Below are positions 22,667 to 29,335 of a stretch of DNA of 29,335 nt, piece after piece. The notes under the pieces were generated by a model. It was not told the origin of the DNA and searched no databases. It saw only the letters and a list, made by a program, of their open reading frames with translations. The DNA is from Anaerolineaceae bacterium (GTDB lineage Bacteria > Chloroflexota > Anaerolineae > JAAYZQ01), in contig JAAYZQ010000042.1 in NCBI GenBank assembly GCA_012514775.1, forward strand, positions 1 to 29,335. The letters are read 5' to 3'. Within the stretch, counting starts at the first letter, position 1; the number at the start of each line of letters is the position of its first letter. Position numbers and translations under genes: made by a program.

Positions 22667-23617
22667 GTGGACAAGACCCTGGTTTGGCTGCTCGAGCCGG
22701 AGAATCCCTCGGCCCGCGCCCTGGCCCTGCAGCACCTGGCGGGCCGGCCGGCCGGCGACCGGGAGCTGGAGGCGGCACGGGCGGCCATCCCTGGCTGGGG
22801 CCCGGCCCGCGACATCCTCGCCGCCCAGTGGCCGGCCGGCTATTGGATGGCGCCCGGGGTGGGCTACAGCCCCCGGCACAAGGCGACGGTGTGGCAGGTG
22901 ATCTTTTTGGCGGCCCTGGGCGCACCACGCACCGAGGCCATCGACGCCGCGTGCGCCCACGTCCTGGACCACAGCCGACTGCCCGACGGCCGGTTCTCGG
23001 CAGGGAGGACGGCCCGGCAGGCGACGGCCGGCCTGAACGGCAACCTGCTGCGCGCCTTCGGACAACTGGGCTACGAGGACCCGCGCCTGCTGGAGACCGC
23101 CGAGGCCCTGGCTGGCATGGTGCTGCGCCCCCGGTCCCGCCGGCACGCCGGCCACGGGACTCAGGGCCCCGGCCTCTCCGCTGCCGCCAGGTCCCTGGCG
23201 GGCCTGGCCTCCATACCCGCACCGCTGCGCTCGCCGGCAATGGGCGAGGCCATGGACATGGCCGCCGAGACACTGCTGGCCGATGGGGGCCGGGCACTGC
23301 TGCAAGGAGAAAGCACCGCGTGGCAGCGCCTTGGCTTCCCGCCGGCGGATGCCCCGGACTTGCTGGAAGCCATAGAGGCCCTGGTCGAGGCAGGCCACGG
23401 CGCTGACCCGCGCCTGGCCGCCGCCGTCGACCTGGTGCGCAGCAAGCGAGACCGCGACGGACGCTGGCCCCTGGAGCGAACCCCTGGCAACACCTGGGGC
23501 AGCTTCGGGCAGGTCAACCGGCCGAACAAGTGGGTTACGATTCGGGCGTTGCGCTGCCTGGCTCCCCCGACCCCCATTCCCATGCCGGGAAGTGGGAAGA
23601 CGTCTCTCTCCTCCTAA
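22667..23617 (+). CDS. Squalene-cyclase/prenyltransferase-like alpha-toroid protein
   Basis: This 316-residue protein starts at a GTG eight bases after the previous stop with no clear ribosome site, so it is probably translated by coupling. It begins MDKTLVWLLEPENPSARALAL and ends its domain with DGRWPLERTPGNTWGSF and NRPNKWVTIRALRCL. These match a family of small proteins with the alpha/alpha-toroid fold shared by squalene-hopene cyclases and prenyltransferases. No DXDD-type cyclase motif is visible, so it should not be called a terpene cyclase. The middle (residues ~155-175) is Arg/Gly-rich and shorter than I would expect for the family. It likely binds a lipid or peptide; the function is unknown. 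Confidence 0.78.
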   Translation: MDKTLVWLLEPENPSARALALQHLAGRPAGDRELEAARAAIPGWGPARDILAAQWPAGYWMAPGVGYSPRHKATVWQVIFLAALGAPRTEAIDAACAHVLDHSRLPDGRFSAGRTARQATAGLNGNLLRAFGQLGYEDPRLLETAEALAGMVLRPRSRRHAGHGTQGPGLSAAARSLAGLASIPAPLRSPAMGEAMDMAAETLLADGGRALLQGESTAWQRLGFPPADAPDLLEAIEALVEAGHGADPRLAAAVDLVRSKRDRDGRWPLERTPGNTWGSFGQVNRPNKWVTIRALRCLAPPTPIPMPGSGKTSLSS

Positions 23618-23685
23618 GGGAGGACGCGACGGGCCAGGGGACGGGCCCCAATCAGCAAGGGCCAACCAACAAGGGAGAAACCGAC

Positions 23686-24171
23686 ATGAAGATTGCAGTC
23701 CTATCGGACATTCACGACAACATCTGGAAGCTGGAAAAGCTGCTCGCCAGCCTGGAGGCGGACGCTCTCATCTTTTGCGGCGATTTCTGCGCGCCGTTCA
23801 CCCTGTCGCAGATCGCCAGGGGTTTTGGCGGGCCGGTGCACGCGGTATTCGGCAACAACGACGGCGACCGGCTGCACCTGGCCAGGGTGGCGCGCCGCCA
23901 CAAGCACGTCCAGATCCACGGCGACCTGGCCGAGCTGGAGATGGGCGGGCGCAGCGTGGCCGTCACCCACTATCCAGAGATCGGCCGGGCGCTGGCGCGG
24001 GGCGGCACCTACGACCTGGTGTGCTTTGGCCACAGCCACGAGCAGGTCCTGGAGCAGGAGGGACGCACCTTGCTCCTCAACCCGGGAGAGGTGATGGGCC
24101 GCCTGGGCCCGTCCACCTATGCCCTGTACGACACAGAGACGGGGCAGGCCGAGATCGTAGAGGTCAGGTAA
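23686..24171 (+). CDS. YfcE/MJ0936-family metallophosphodiesterase
   Basis: This 161-residue cytosolic enzyme starts at an ATG with AAGGGAGA upstream. Motifs in order are SDIHDN (Asp and His metal ligands), FCGDF, FGNNDGD, VTHYPE and CFGHSHEQ, which make up the di-metal centre of small phosphodiesterases. Relatives hydrolyse artificial phosphodiesters or 2',3'-cyclic nucleotides; the natural substrate here is unknown. The family usually has G-x-x-H-G-H-x-x in the penultimate motif, and here it reads THY, which is common in the MJ0936 branch. It follows the toroid gene by 68 bp and may be co-transcribed. A strong hairpin ends the unit. Confidence 0.92.
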   Translation: MKIAVLSDIHDNIWKLEKLLASLEADALIFCGDFCAPFTLSQIARGFGGPVHAVFGNNDGDRLHLARVARRHKHVQIHGDLAELEMGGRSVAVTHYPEIGRALARGGTYDLVCFGHSHEQVLEQEGRTLLLNPGEVMGRLGPSTYALYDTETGQAEIVEVR

Positions 24172-24176
24172 AACCT

Positions 24177-24215
24177 CCGGCGCCCGCCGCCAGGGGCGCT
24201 GGCGGCGGGCGCCGG
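24177..24215. terminator. 17-bp perfect stem between convergent genes
   Basis: CCGGCGCCCGCCGCCAG (24177-24193) pairs perfectly with CTGGCGGCGGGCGCCGG (24199-24215) around a 5-nt loop. Read on the minus strand it is followed by AGGTTTTA, so it best fits a terminator for the glucan phosphorylase gene. On the plus strand it follows the YfcE-like stop by five bases without a T-run. Confidence 0.8.
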
Positions 24216-24228
24216 GGAGATGCGCGGG

Positions 24229-26802
24229 TCAGGCGGCCCAGAGAACCAGGCCCATCTCGAAGGCGGTGCCCAGGTCTTCGTGGGCGGGGACGATGCGCAG
24301 CGCGTAGCCGTGGCGCCCGCTCGTCTGGCAGGTGATGGCGCCGGCAAAGACGAACCGTCCCTTGCCCCGCGACTGGGCGATGAGCGTGGGGATTGTGCGC
24401 CCGTTGACGATGATGCCCTCGCCGTCCACCGGACCATAGTACAACTGCACGGCCACGTCGGTGGGCTTGAGGGCTCCCAGGTAGACCTCGGCCAGCACCT
24501 GCAACTGGTCGCCCACCCGCAGCTCCTGGCTGCCGGCCTGCTCGGTCCAGGTACGCTCGATGCGCACGTTCCCCCACTCCTTGCGCACGTGCTCCTTCCA
24601 CGACGCCAGGGTCTTGGCGTGCTGCATGTCCTGGCCCATCATGCGCTGGCTGCGCTGCGCCGAGGGCAGGTAACACAGCTCGGTATAGTCGCGCACCATG
24701 CGGTTGGTGTTAAAGACGCCGGCGTGATTGCGCATGGCGGCCTTCATGCGGGCGATCCAGCCCCGGGGCAGGCCGTCGCTCCCCCGCTCGTAGAACAGGG
24801 GCACGATCTCTTTTTCCAGGAGGTTGTAGAGGGCGTCGGCCTCGACCCGGTCCTGGTACTCGGCCTGGTCTTGCTCGTAATCCTCGCCGTGGCCGATGGC
24901 CCAGCCTGTTTCGGGGGTGTAGCCCTCGTCCCACCAGCCGTCGAGGACGCTGAGGTTCAGGGCGCCGTTGGCCGTGGCCTTCATGCCGCTGGTGCCGCTG
25001 GCCTCGTGGGGCCGGCGGGGTGTGTTCAGCCAGACGTCGACGCCCTGGACCAGGTAGCGGCCCACGACCATGTCATAGTCCTCGAGGAACACGATGCGGT
25101 TGCGAAACTCGGGCCGGCGGGCATGATGGACGATCTGGCGGATCAACTCCTTGCCGGGATTGTCGCGAGGATGGGCCTTGCCGGCAAAGATGATCTGCAC
25201 CGGGCGGTCCTTGTCGCCCACGATGCGCGCCAGCCGCTCCAGGTCGTGGAACAGGAGCGAGCCGCGCTTGTAGGTGGCAAAGCGCCGGGCAAAGCCGATG
25301 GTCAGCGCCTCGGGATCCAGCACCTGCTCCGCCTGCTGGATCTCGGACGGATGGGTGCCTCGCTGCTGCAACTGGTGGGCGAGCCTGCGCCGGGCAAAGG
25401 CCACCAGGCGCTCGCGGCGGCGCTCGTGGGTGCGCCACAGCTCCTCGTCGGGGATGCGCGCCACGCGCTGCCAGATCTCCTGCTCGGCCGGGCGCTCCAC
25501 CCAGCGGGGGCCCAGGTAGCGGCTGAATAGGTCGGCCATGTCACGCGAGATCCAGGAGCGCGGATGGATGCCGTTGGTGATTCCCAGGATGGGCACCTCG
25601 GCCACGGGCACCCCGGGCCAGATCTCCTGCCACATCTCCCGCGACACCTGCGCGTGGAGCTGGCTCACGCCGTTGCTGCGGTTCGCCAGACGCAGGGCCA
25701 GGACGGCCATGCAAAAGTAGCCATTGGGGTCATTGGGGTTCAGGCGTCCCAGACCCAGAAACTCGTCGCGCGACAGGCCCAGGCGCGGATAGTAGTGGCC
25801 AAAGTAGCGGTCCACCAGCTCGGGGTGGAACCAGTCGATGCCTGCCGGCACCGGGGTATGGGTGGTAAAGACGTGGCCCGCCATCGCCACCTCGCGGGCC
25901 TCCTGGAACGACAGATGGCATTCTTCCATGAGAACCCGTATGCGCTCCAGGGCGAGAAAGGCCGAGTGCCCCTCGTTCATGTGGCAGACGTTGGGCTCGA
26001 TGCCCAGGGCCGACAGGGCGCGAATGCCGCCGATGCCCAGCATCATCTCCTGGCGGATGCGCATGTCGTCGTCGCCGCCATAGAGCTGGTCGGTGAGGTC
26101 CCGATCCTCGGGCCGGTTGGCCTCGACGTTGGTGTCCAGGAGATAGAGGGGCACGCGGCCCACCTGGGCCCTCCACACCTGGGCCTTGACCGTGCGGCCG
26201 GGATATTCCACCTCGACGGTGAGGGGGGCGCCGCTCAACTGGCGCTCCAGGTTGAGGGGCAGGTTGTAAAAGTCGTTGTCGGGATAGAGCTCTTGCTGCC
26301 AGCCATCGGGGTTGAGGTACTGGTGAAAGTAGCCCTGCTGGTAGAGCAAGCCCATGCCCACCAGGGGCAGGCCCAGGTCACTGGCCGACTTCAGGTGATC
26401 GCCGGCCAGGATGCCCAGGCCTCCGGCATAGATGCCCAGGCTCTCGGTCAGGCCAAACTCGGCGGAAAAATAGCCGATGCAGGCGCCTTCGGCGCTCGCG
26501 TGGGTCTTGGCGTACCACGTGGCCGCGCTCTTCATGTAGCGATCGAACTCGCCGTAAACGCGGTCGAGATGTGCCATGAATCCGTCATCGTCGACGATCT
26601 GTTCCAGGCGTTCTTGCCGGATCGTGCCCAGCATCAGCACAGGGTTGTGCCCGGTAGACTGCCAGAGATCTGGCTCGAGGCGCTGAAACAGCTCGATGGC
26701 CTCGTGGTTCCAGGTCCACCACAGGTTGTGGGCCAATTCCCGCAGCCGCTCAAGCCTTGGCGGCAGGCAAGGCACCACCCGGAACGTATGGCTCGGACGC
26801 AT
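24229..26802 (-). CDS. glgP: Alpha-glucan (glycogen/maltodextrin) phosphorylase
   Basis: This 857-residue PLP enzyme releases glucose-1-phosphate from alpha-1,4-glucans. An N-terminal DUF3417-like domain (RELAHNLWWTWNHEAIELF) identifies the short bacterial and archaeal alpha-glucan phosphorylase branch. The active-site segment GIYAGGLGILAGDHLKSASDL follows. The PLP lysine is Lys608 in GTSGMKATANGALN, and NTPRRPHEASGTSG precedes it. The ATG at 26802 is chosen because GGAGG lies six bases upstream; the adjacent ATG at 26805 is only three bases away. It has its own promoter and a strong terminator at its end. No glycogen synthase or branching enzyme is adjacent. Confidence 0.96.
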   Translation of the reverse strand: MRPSHTFRVVPCLPPRLERLRELAHNLWWTWNHEAIELFQRLEPDLWQSTGHNPVLMLGTIRQERLEQIVDDDGFMAHLDRVYGEFDRYMKSAATWYAKTHASAEGACIGYFSAEFGLTESLGIYAGGLGILAGDHLKSASDLGLPLVGMGLLYQQGYFHQYLNPDGWQQELYPDNDFYNLPLNLERQLSGAPLTVEVEYPGRTVKAQVWRAQVGRVPLYLLDTNVEANRPEDRDLTDQLYGGDDDMRIRQEMMLGIGGIRALSALGIEPNVCHMNEGHSAFLALERIRVLMEECHLSFQEAREVAMAGHVFTTHTPVPAGIDWFHPELVDRYFGHYYPRLGLSRDEFLGLGRLNPNDPNGYFCMAVLALRLANRSNGVSQLHAQVSREMWQEIWPGVPVAEVPILGITNGIHPRSWISRDMADLFSRYLGPRWVERPAEQEIWQRVARIPDEELWRTHERRRERLVAFARRRLAHQLQQRGTHPSEIQQAEQVLDPEALTIGFARRFATYKRGSLLFHDLERLARIVGDKDRPVQIIFAGKAHPRDNPGKELIRQIVHHARRPEFRNRIVFLEDYDMVVGRYLVQGVDVWLNTPRRPHEASGTSGMKATANGALNLSVLDGWWDEGYTPETGWAIGHGEDYEQDQAEYQDRVEADALYNLLEKEIVPLFYERGSDGLPRGWIARMKAAMRNHAGVFNTNRMVRDYTELCYLPSAQRSQRMMGQDMQHAKTLASWKEHVRKEWGNVRIERTWTEQAGSQELRVGDQLQVLAEVYLGALKPTDVAVQLYYGPVDGEGIIVNGRTIPTLIAQSRGKGRFVFAGAITCQTSGRHGYALRIVPAHEDLGTAFEMGLVLWAA

Positions 26803-26832
26803 CATTACCTCCGAAGTCAAATTGGAGCAGGT

Positions 26833-26861
26833 ATTGTACTGCAAAAGCGGCGAAAGCGAAA
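26833..26861 (-). promoter_or_regulatory. glgP promoter
   Basis: On the minus strand TTTCGC (26861-26856), 17 bp and TACAAT (26838-26833). The predicted start near 26826 leaves ~24 nt before the ATG, enough for the GGAGG ribosome site. Confidence 0.55.
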
Positions 26862-26875
26862 ATCGGGCGCGGGGC

Positions 26876-26904
26876 GAGATCCTGGCACCGCTCAGGATGA
26901 CGAG
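26876..26904. repeat. Possible dispersed REP-like element
   Basis: The segment carries GATCCTGGCACCGCTCAGGA with the inverted pair ATCCTG/CAGGAT around an 8-nt centre, followed by TGACGAGC. On the minus strand it reads GTCATCCTGAGCG, the core of a short intergenic repeat often seen in bacterial genomes. Only one copy is present here, so the assignment rests on resemblance. It lies between the end of the 443-residue gene and the glgP promoter. Confidence 0.4.
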
Positions 26905-26916
26905 CCCGAGAAGGAA

Positions 26917-28248
26917 CTAGGGTGCCGGCTCGCAGTTATAGAGGCACCACTCGCAGCCAAAGGGCAGGGCGTTCGGGTTGTTCTGCGAAAGCACGGTGCA
27001 CGTCAAAGGGCGGGCCCGGGAACAGTCCATCGTCTCTCCTGGCGGGATCTCTTTCGGGATCTCGACCACCTTCACACCCACCCTTCGAGCCTCGTGAGCC
27101 CGCTCTGCCTGGTCGTTGGGCACGTATCGCATCTCGCAGACCTTGACGCGGGCCAGGTCGGAAAGCGGCAGACTCAACCCAAAGTTGGCCGGCTCGTAGT
27201 CGTTTCTGCCCTTGCCCTGGCAGGTTAGACCCATAGCGCGCTCCGTGTTGGTGCCCAAGTCGAGAAAGAATGCCAACACGGTCTTTTCGGGGTAATAGAC
27301 CTGCTGCGTTTGTTCCGGGCGACCCGGTCCAAAGGCCAACCCCTCTTCGTCCGGGGCTCTCAGCTCGTACCTGTCGGGGTCGGATCCAACCTGCCGCAGG
27401 TAGGAGCCGGTGTTCGGGTCAGGTGTGTAGACGCGACTGACGACGATCTGGCTGCGCTCAAAGCCGGCCCGGTCCTTGACGACGACCGTCGCACCGTTTC
27501 TCTCCACCCGGTAGGTGCCCCGGAAGGTGCCGATCACCTGGTATTTGAAGGGCAGCTCGATGGTCTCGGCGTAGGGATCGGCGTGGGCGCGCGTCGGCCG
27601 GCAGAGTGTGTAGTAACCCACCTTGCGAAAGATGTTCAAATCGGTAGCGGTCCCCCCGGTGTAGCCGGTGATGATCACCTCCGGGCGGTCCACTCCCAGG
27701 CCCTTGGGATCCGCGAGGGGATCTTCGTACTCGATGGCATTCACAACCTCGACCCCCAGGCCGTCCTGGCCAAGGTAGTCATAGCTCACCGGAACCAACT
27801 CGAAGGAAAAGATGGAGGGCGGGCGGCACAGGCCGGTATCATAGATCGCCGCTCCGAAGGGCCCGCCGACCACTGCGCCCTCTCGTTGCACCGTGTCGTA
27901 GCGATAGACGACGAGCCACTCCAGGGCCGCTTCTTCGTCCTCGATGCGCTCGTCATCGCCGTCGGTGTCGATGCGATAGATCATGTCCAGATCTTCAGGC
28001 AGGCCGGGGACGATCTGGGTCAGGTCGATAATCTTCTGATTAGTGACCATGCGGGCGAGGGCCAGCCGCGCGGGGTCCGGATCGTAATCCAGAACCCGCA
28101 CGGCGAAAAAGTAGGCCAGGAGCCCGCCCACTGCCAGCCAGACCAGAAAGAGGCCCAGACGGCCAATCCCTGGCGTCGGGGACCGAAAGACCAGGTAGAA
28201 CAGGACCATGAAACCCAGGGCCAGCAGCAGGATAATCAGGCCGCTCAC
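26917..28248 (-). CDS. Membrane-anchored protein of unknown function
   Basis: This 443-residue protein starts at a GTG with GGAGG seven bases upstream. Two hydrophobic segments at residues ~3-21 and ~32-51 anchor it, with a short loop containing RSPTPGIGRLG. The long remainder is soluble and beta-rich in appearance, with an acidic patch (DTDGDDERIEDEEAALEW) near residue 100. The last 60 residues are rich in Cys (CEMRY, MDCSRA, LTCTV, GCEWCLYNCE), compatible with disulfides if the domain faces outward. It starts 19 bp after the lon stop, so the two may be co-transcribed. No known enzyme motif is visible and I do not recognise the family. Confidence 0.85.
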   Translation of the reverse strand: MSGLIILLLALGFMVLFYLVFRSPTPGIGRLGLFLVWLAVGGLLAYFFAVRVLDYDPDPARLALARMVTNQKIIDLTQIVPGLPEDLDMIYRIDTDGDDERIEDEEAALEWLVVYRYDTVQREGAVVGGPFGAAIYDTGLCRPPSIFSFELVPVSYDYLGQDGLGVEVVNAIEYEDPLADPKGLGVDRPEVIITGYTGGTATDLNIFRKVGYYTLCRPTRAHADPYAETIELPFKYQVIGTFRGTYRVERNGATVVVKDRAGFERSQIVVSRVYTPDPNTGSYLRQVGSDPDRYELRAPDEEGLAFGPGRPEQTQQVYYPEKTVLAFFLDLGTNTERAMGLTCQGKGRNDYEPANFGLSLPLSDLARVKVCEMRYVPNDQAERAHEARRVGVKVVEIPKEIPPGETMDCSRARPLTCTVLSQNNPNALPFGCEWCLYNCEPAP

Positions 28249-28267
28249 ACGATCGCCTCCCTGCGAT

Positions 28268-29335
28268 TCAGTTCGACTTGGCGCTTGGCGTCCTCCGCCC
28301 CTTGGCCGCGCGCTTTACCTCGGCAATGGCCACCGGCGCCTCTGGAAGGAGTGCCACTGGCAGCACTTCGTCCATGCGGTCGACAAAGATGAACTTCAGG
28401 TCACGCTTGACGCGGCTCGGGATCTCGACCAGGTCCTTCTTGTTCTGCCGCGGCAGCAGCACGGTCTTGAGCCCCGCGCGGTGCGCGGCAAGTACCTTTT
28501 CCTTCAGCCCGCCGATGGCCAGCACCCGCCCGCGCAGCGTGATCTCGCCCGTCATGGCCACGTCGTGGTGGACGGGGCGCTCGATGAGCGCCGAGATGAG
28601 GGCCGTGGCCATGGTGATGCCCGCCGAGGGGCCATCCTTGGGAATGGCGCCTTCGGGCACGTGGATGTGGATGTCGAGCTTGTCGAAATCGACGTCGCCG
28701 ATCATCAGCTCCGGGGCGTGGGAGCGGGCGTAGGACAGCGCCGCCTGGGCGGACTCTTGCATCACCTCGCCCAACTGCCCGGTGAGCATCAGGCTGCCCT
28801 TACCGTCCATGAGCGAGACCTCCACCGGCAGCACGTCGCCGCCGGCCTCGGTCCAGGCAATGCCCATGGCCAGGCCGATCTCGTCGGTCTTTTCGCCTTC
28901 GTCGGCCTGGAAGCGCGGCGGGCCCAGGTACTTGAGCAGGGACTGGACCGTCACGTGGCGCGGCGTAGGCTTGCCCTCGGCGATGCGGCGGGCCACCTTG
29001 CGGCAGACGTTGGCGATCTCGCGCTCCAGGTTGCGCACGCCGGCCTCGTACGTGTACTCGCGGACCATGTGGCGAAGGGCCTTGTCCGAGAAGTTCAGGG
29101 CGCGGTCCGGCCGATCCAGGCCGTTCTCACTCAACTGCCTGGGGATGAGGAACTGGCGGGCAATGGCCAGCTTTTCCTCTTCGATGTAGCCGGGAAACTC
29201 GATGACCTCCAGCCGGTCGCGCAGGGCCGGCGGGATGGGATCGAGGATGTTGGCCGTGGTGATAAACATCACCCGCGACAGGTCGTAGGGCACGTCCAGG
29301 TAGTGGTCGGAGAAGGCATAGTTCTGCTCTGGATC
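28268..29335 (-). CDS. lon: Lon protease, C-terminal part (gene continues past the right edge)
   Basis: The last 355 residues of an ATP-dependent Lon protease are present; the N-terminal and main AAA+ parts lie beyond the window. The visible part has the AAA+ sensor region (VMFITTANILDPIPPALRDR), the small alpha-helical AAA+ lid (YTYEAGVRNLEREI), and the serine protease domain. The catalytic Ser is in PKDGPSAGITM (residue 237 of this fragment) and the Lys in GGLKEKVLAAHR. Lon degrades misfolded and regulatory proteins in the cytosol. The frame stays open to the last base, so no start codon is present here. The unknown membrane protein lies immediately downstream. Confidence 0.96.
   Translation of the reverse strand, partial: DPEQNYAFSDHYLDVPYDLSRVMFITTANILDPIPPALRDRLEVIEFPGYIEEEKLAIARQFLIPRQLSENGLDRPDRALNFSDKALRHMVREYTYEAGVRNLEREIANVCRKVARRIAEGKPTPRHVTVQSLLKYLGPPRFQADEGEKTDEIGLAMGIAWTEAGGDVLPVEVSLMDGKGSLMLTGQLGEVMQESAQAALSYARSHAPELMIGDVDFDKLDIHIHVPEGAIPKDGPSAGITMATALISALIERPVHHDVAMTGEITLRGRVLAIGGLKEKVLAAHRAGLKTVLLPRQNKKDLVEIPSRVKRDLKFIFVDRMDEVLPVALLPEAPVAIAEVKRAAKGRRTPSAKSN

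Noticed and set aside
21657..23297. Long minus-strand open frame across the glycosyltransferase and toroid genes
   Set aside because: It covers two real plus-strand genes, has low-complexity Arg/Gly/Pro composition and no ribosome site.
23582..23617. PGSGKTS near the C-terminus of the toroid protein resembles a P-loop
   Set aside because: It lies in a short unconserved tail after the domain ends, with no Walker B or nucleotide-binding fold.
25564..27228. Long plus-strand open frame of 554 codons opposite glgP
   Set aside because: It lacks domain motifs and spans the gap between two real minus-strand genes and the glgP promoter, so it is a compositional artefact.

Overview
This is a GC-rich bacterial chromosome segment that looks like ordinary core genome with lineage-specific accessory genes. 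The gene content suggests a Chloroflexota member (Anaerolineae- or Caldilineae-like). That placement is inferred from style, not from a marker tree. The clues are a TgpA-type transglutaminase, a tandem M42 aminopeptidase trio, a membrane-anchored beta-propeller protein with a Pro/Thr/Ala linker, TPR-like repeat proteins, a squalene-cyclase-like toroid protein, a short alpha-glucan phosphorylase and a WYL regulator. I see no insertion sequence, prophage, CRISPR array or tRNA.

Layout. Positions 1-2530 (minus strand) hold the edge of a winged-helix DNA-binding protein and a transglutaminase-like membrane protein. Positions 2818-3258 (plus) hold two very small single-span membrane proteins whose membrane segments resemble each other. 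Positions 3479-6656 hold three consecutive M42 metallo-aminopeptidases behind a perfect sigma-70 promoter. Positions 6725-11105 hold a small TPR protein, a prepilin peptidase, a beta-propeller protein and a protein built from nine back-to-back 49-residue repeats. Positions 11248-13041 hold aspS, followed at 13095-13276 by a strong 6S RNA candidate with its own promoter, full secondary structure and terminator. Positions 13432-17791 hold a GH2 beta-mannosidase-like enzyme, a threonine-synthase-like PLP enzyme and RNase III.

From 17859 to 19887 (minus) a Tat-exported metallophosphoesterase is followed by a winged-helix/iron-sulfur protein. These diverge from a WYL-domain regulator at 20100, and paired palindromes that look like operators lie between them. 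Positions 21147-24171 (plus) hold a GT-C membrane glycosyltransferase, a toroid-fold protein and a YfcE/MJ0936-like phosphodiesterase. Positions 24229-29335 (minus) hold alpha-glucan phosphorylase, an unrecognised membrane-anchored protein and the C-terminal part of Lon protease.

Regulation is unusually readable. Many promoters have -35 and -10 boxes exactly 17 bp apart. Three plus-strand genes (15807, 20100, 21147) have an extended -10 box exactly six bases before the ATG, which predicts leaderless mRNAs. The points most worth following are the 6S RNA, the leaderless promoter pattern, the WYL operator region, the small paired membrane proteins, the nine-fold 49-residue repeat protein and the Cys-dense winged-helix iron-sulfur protein.
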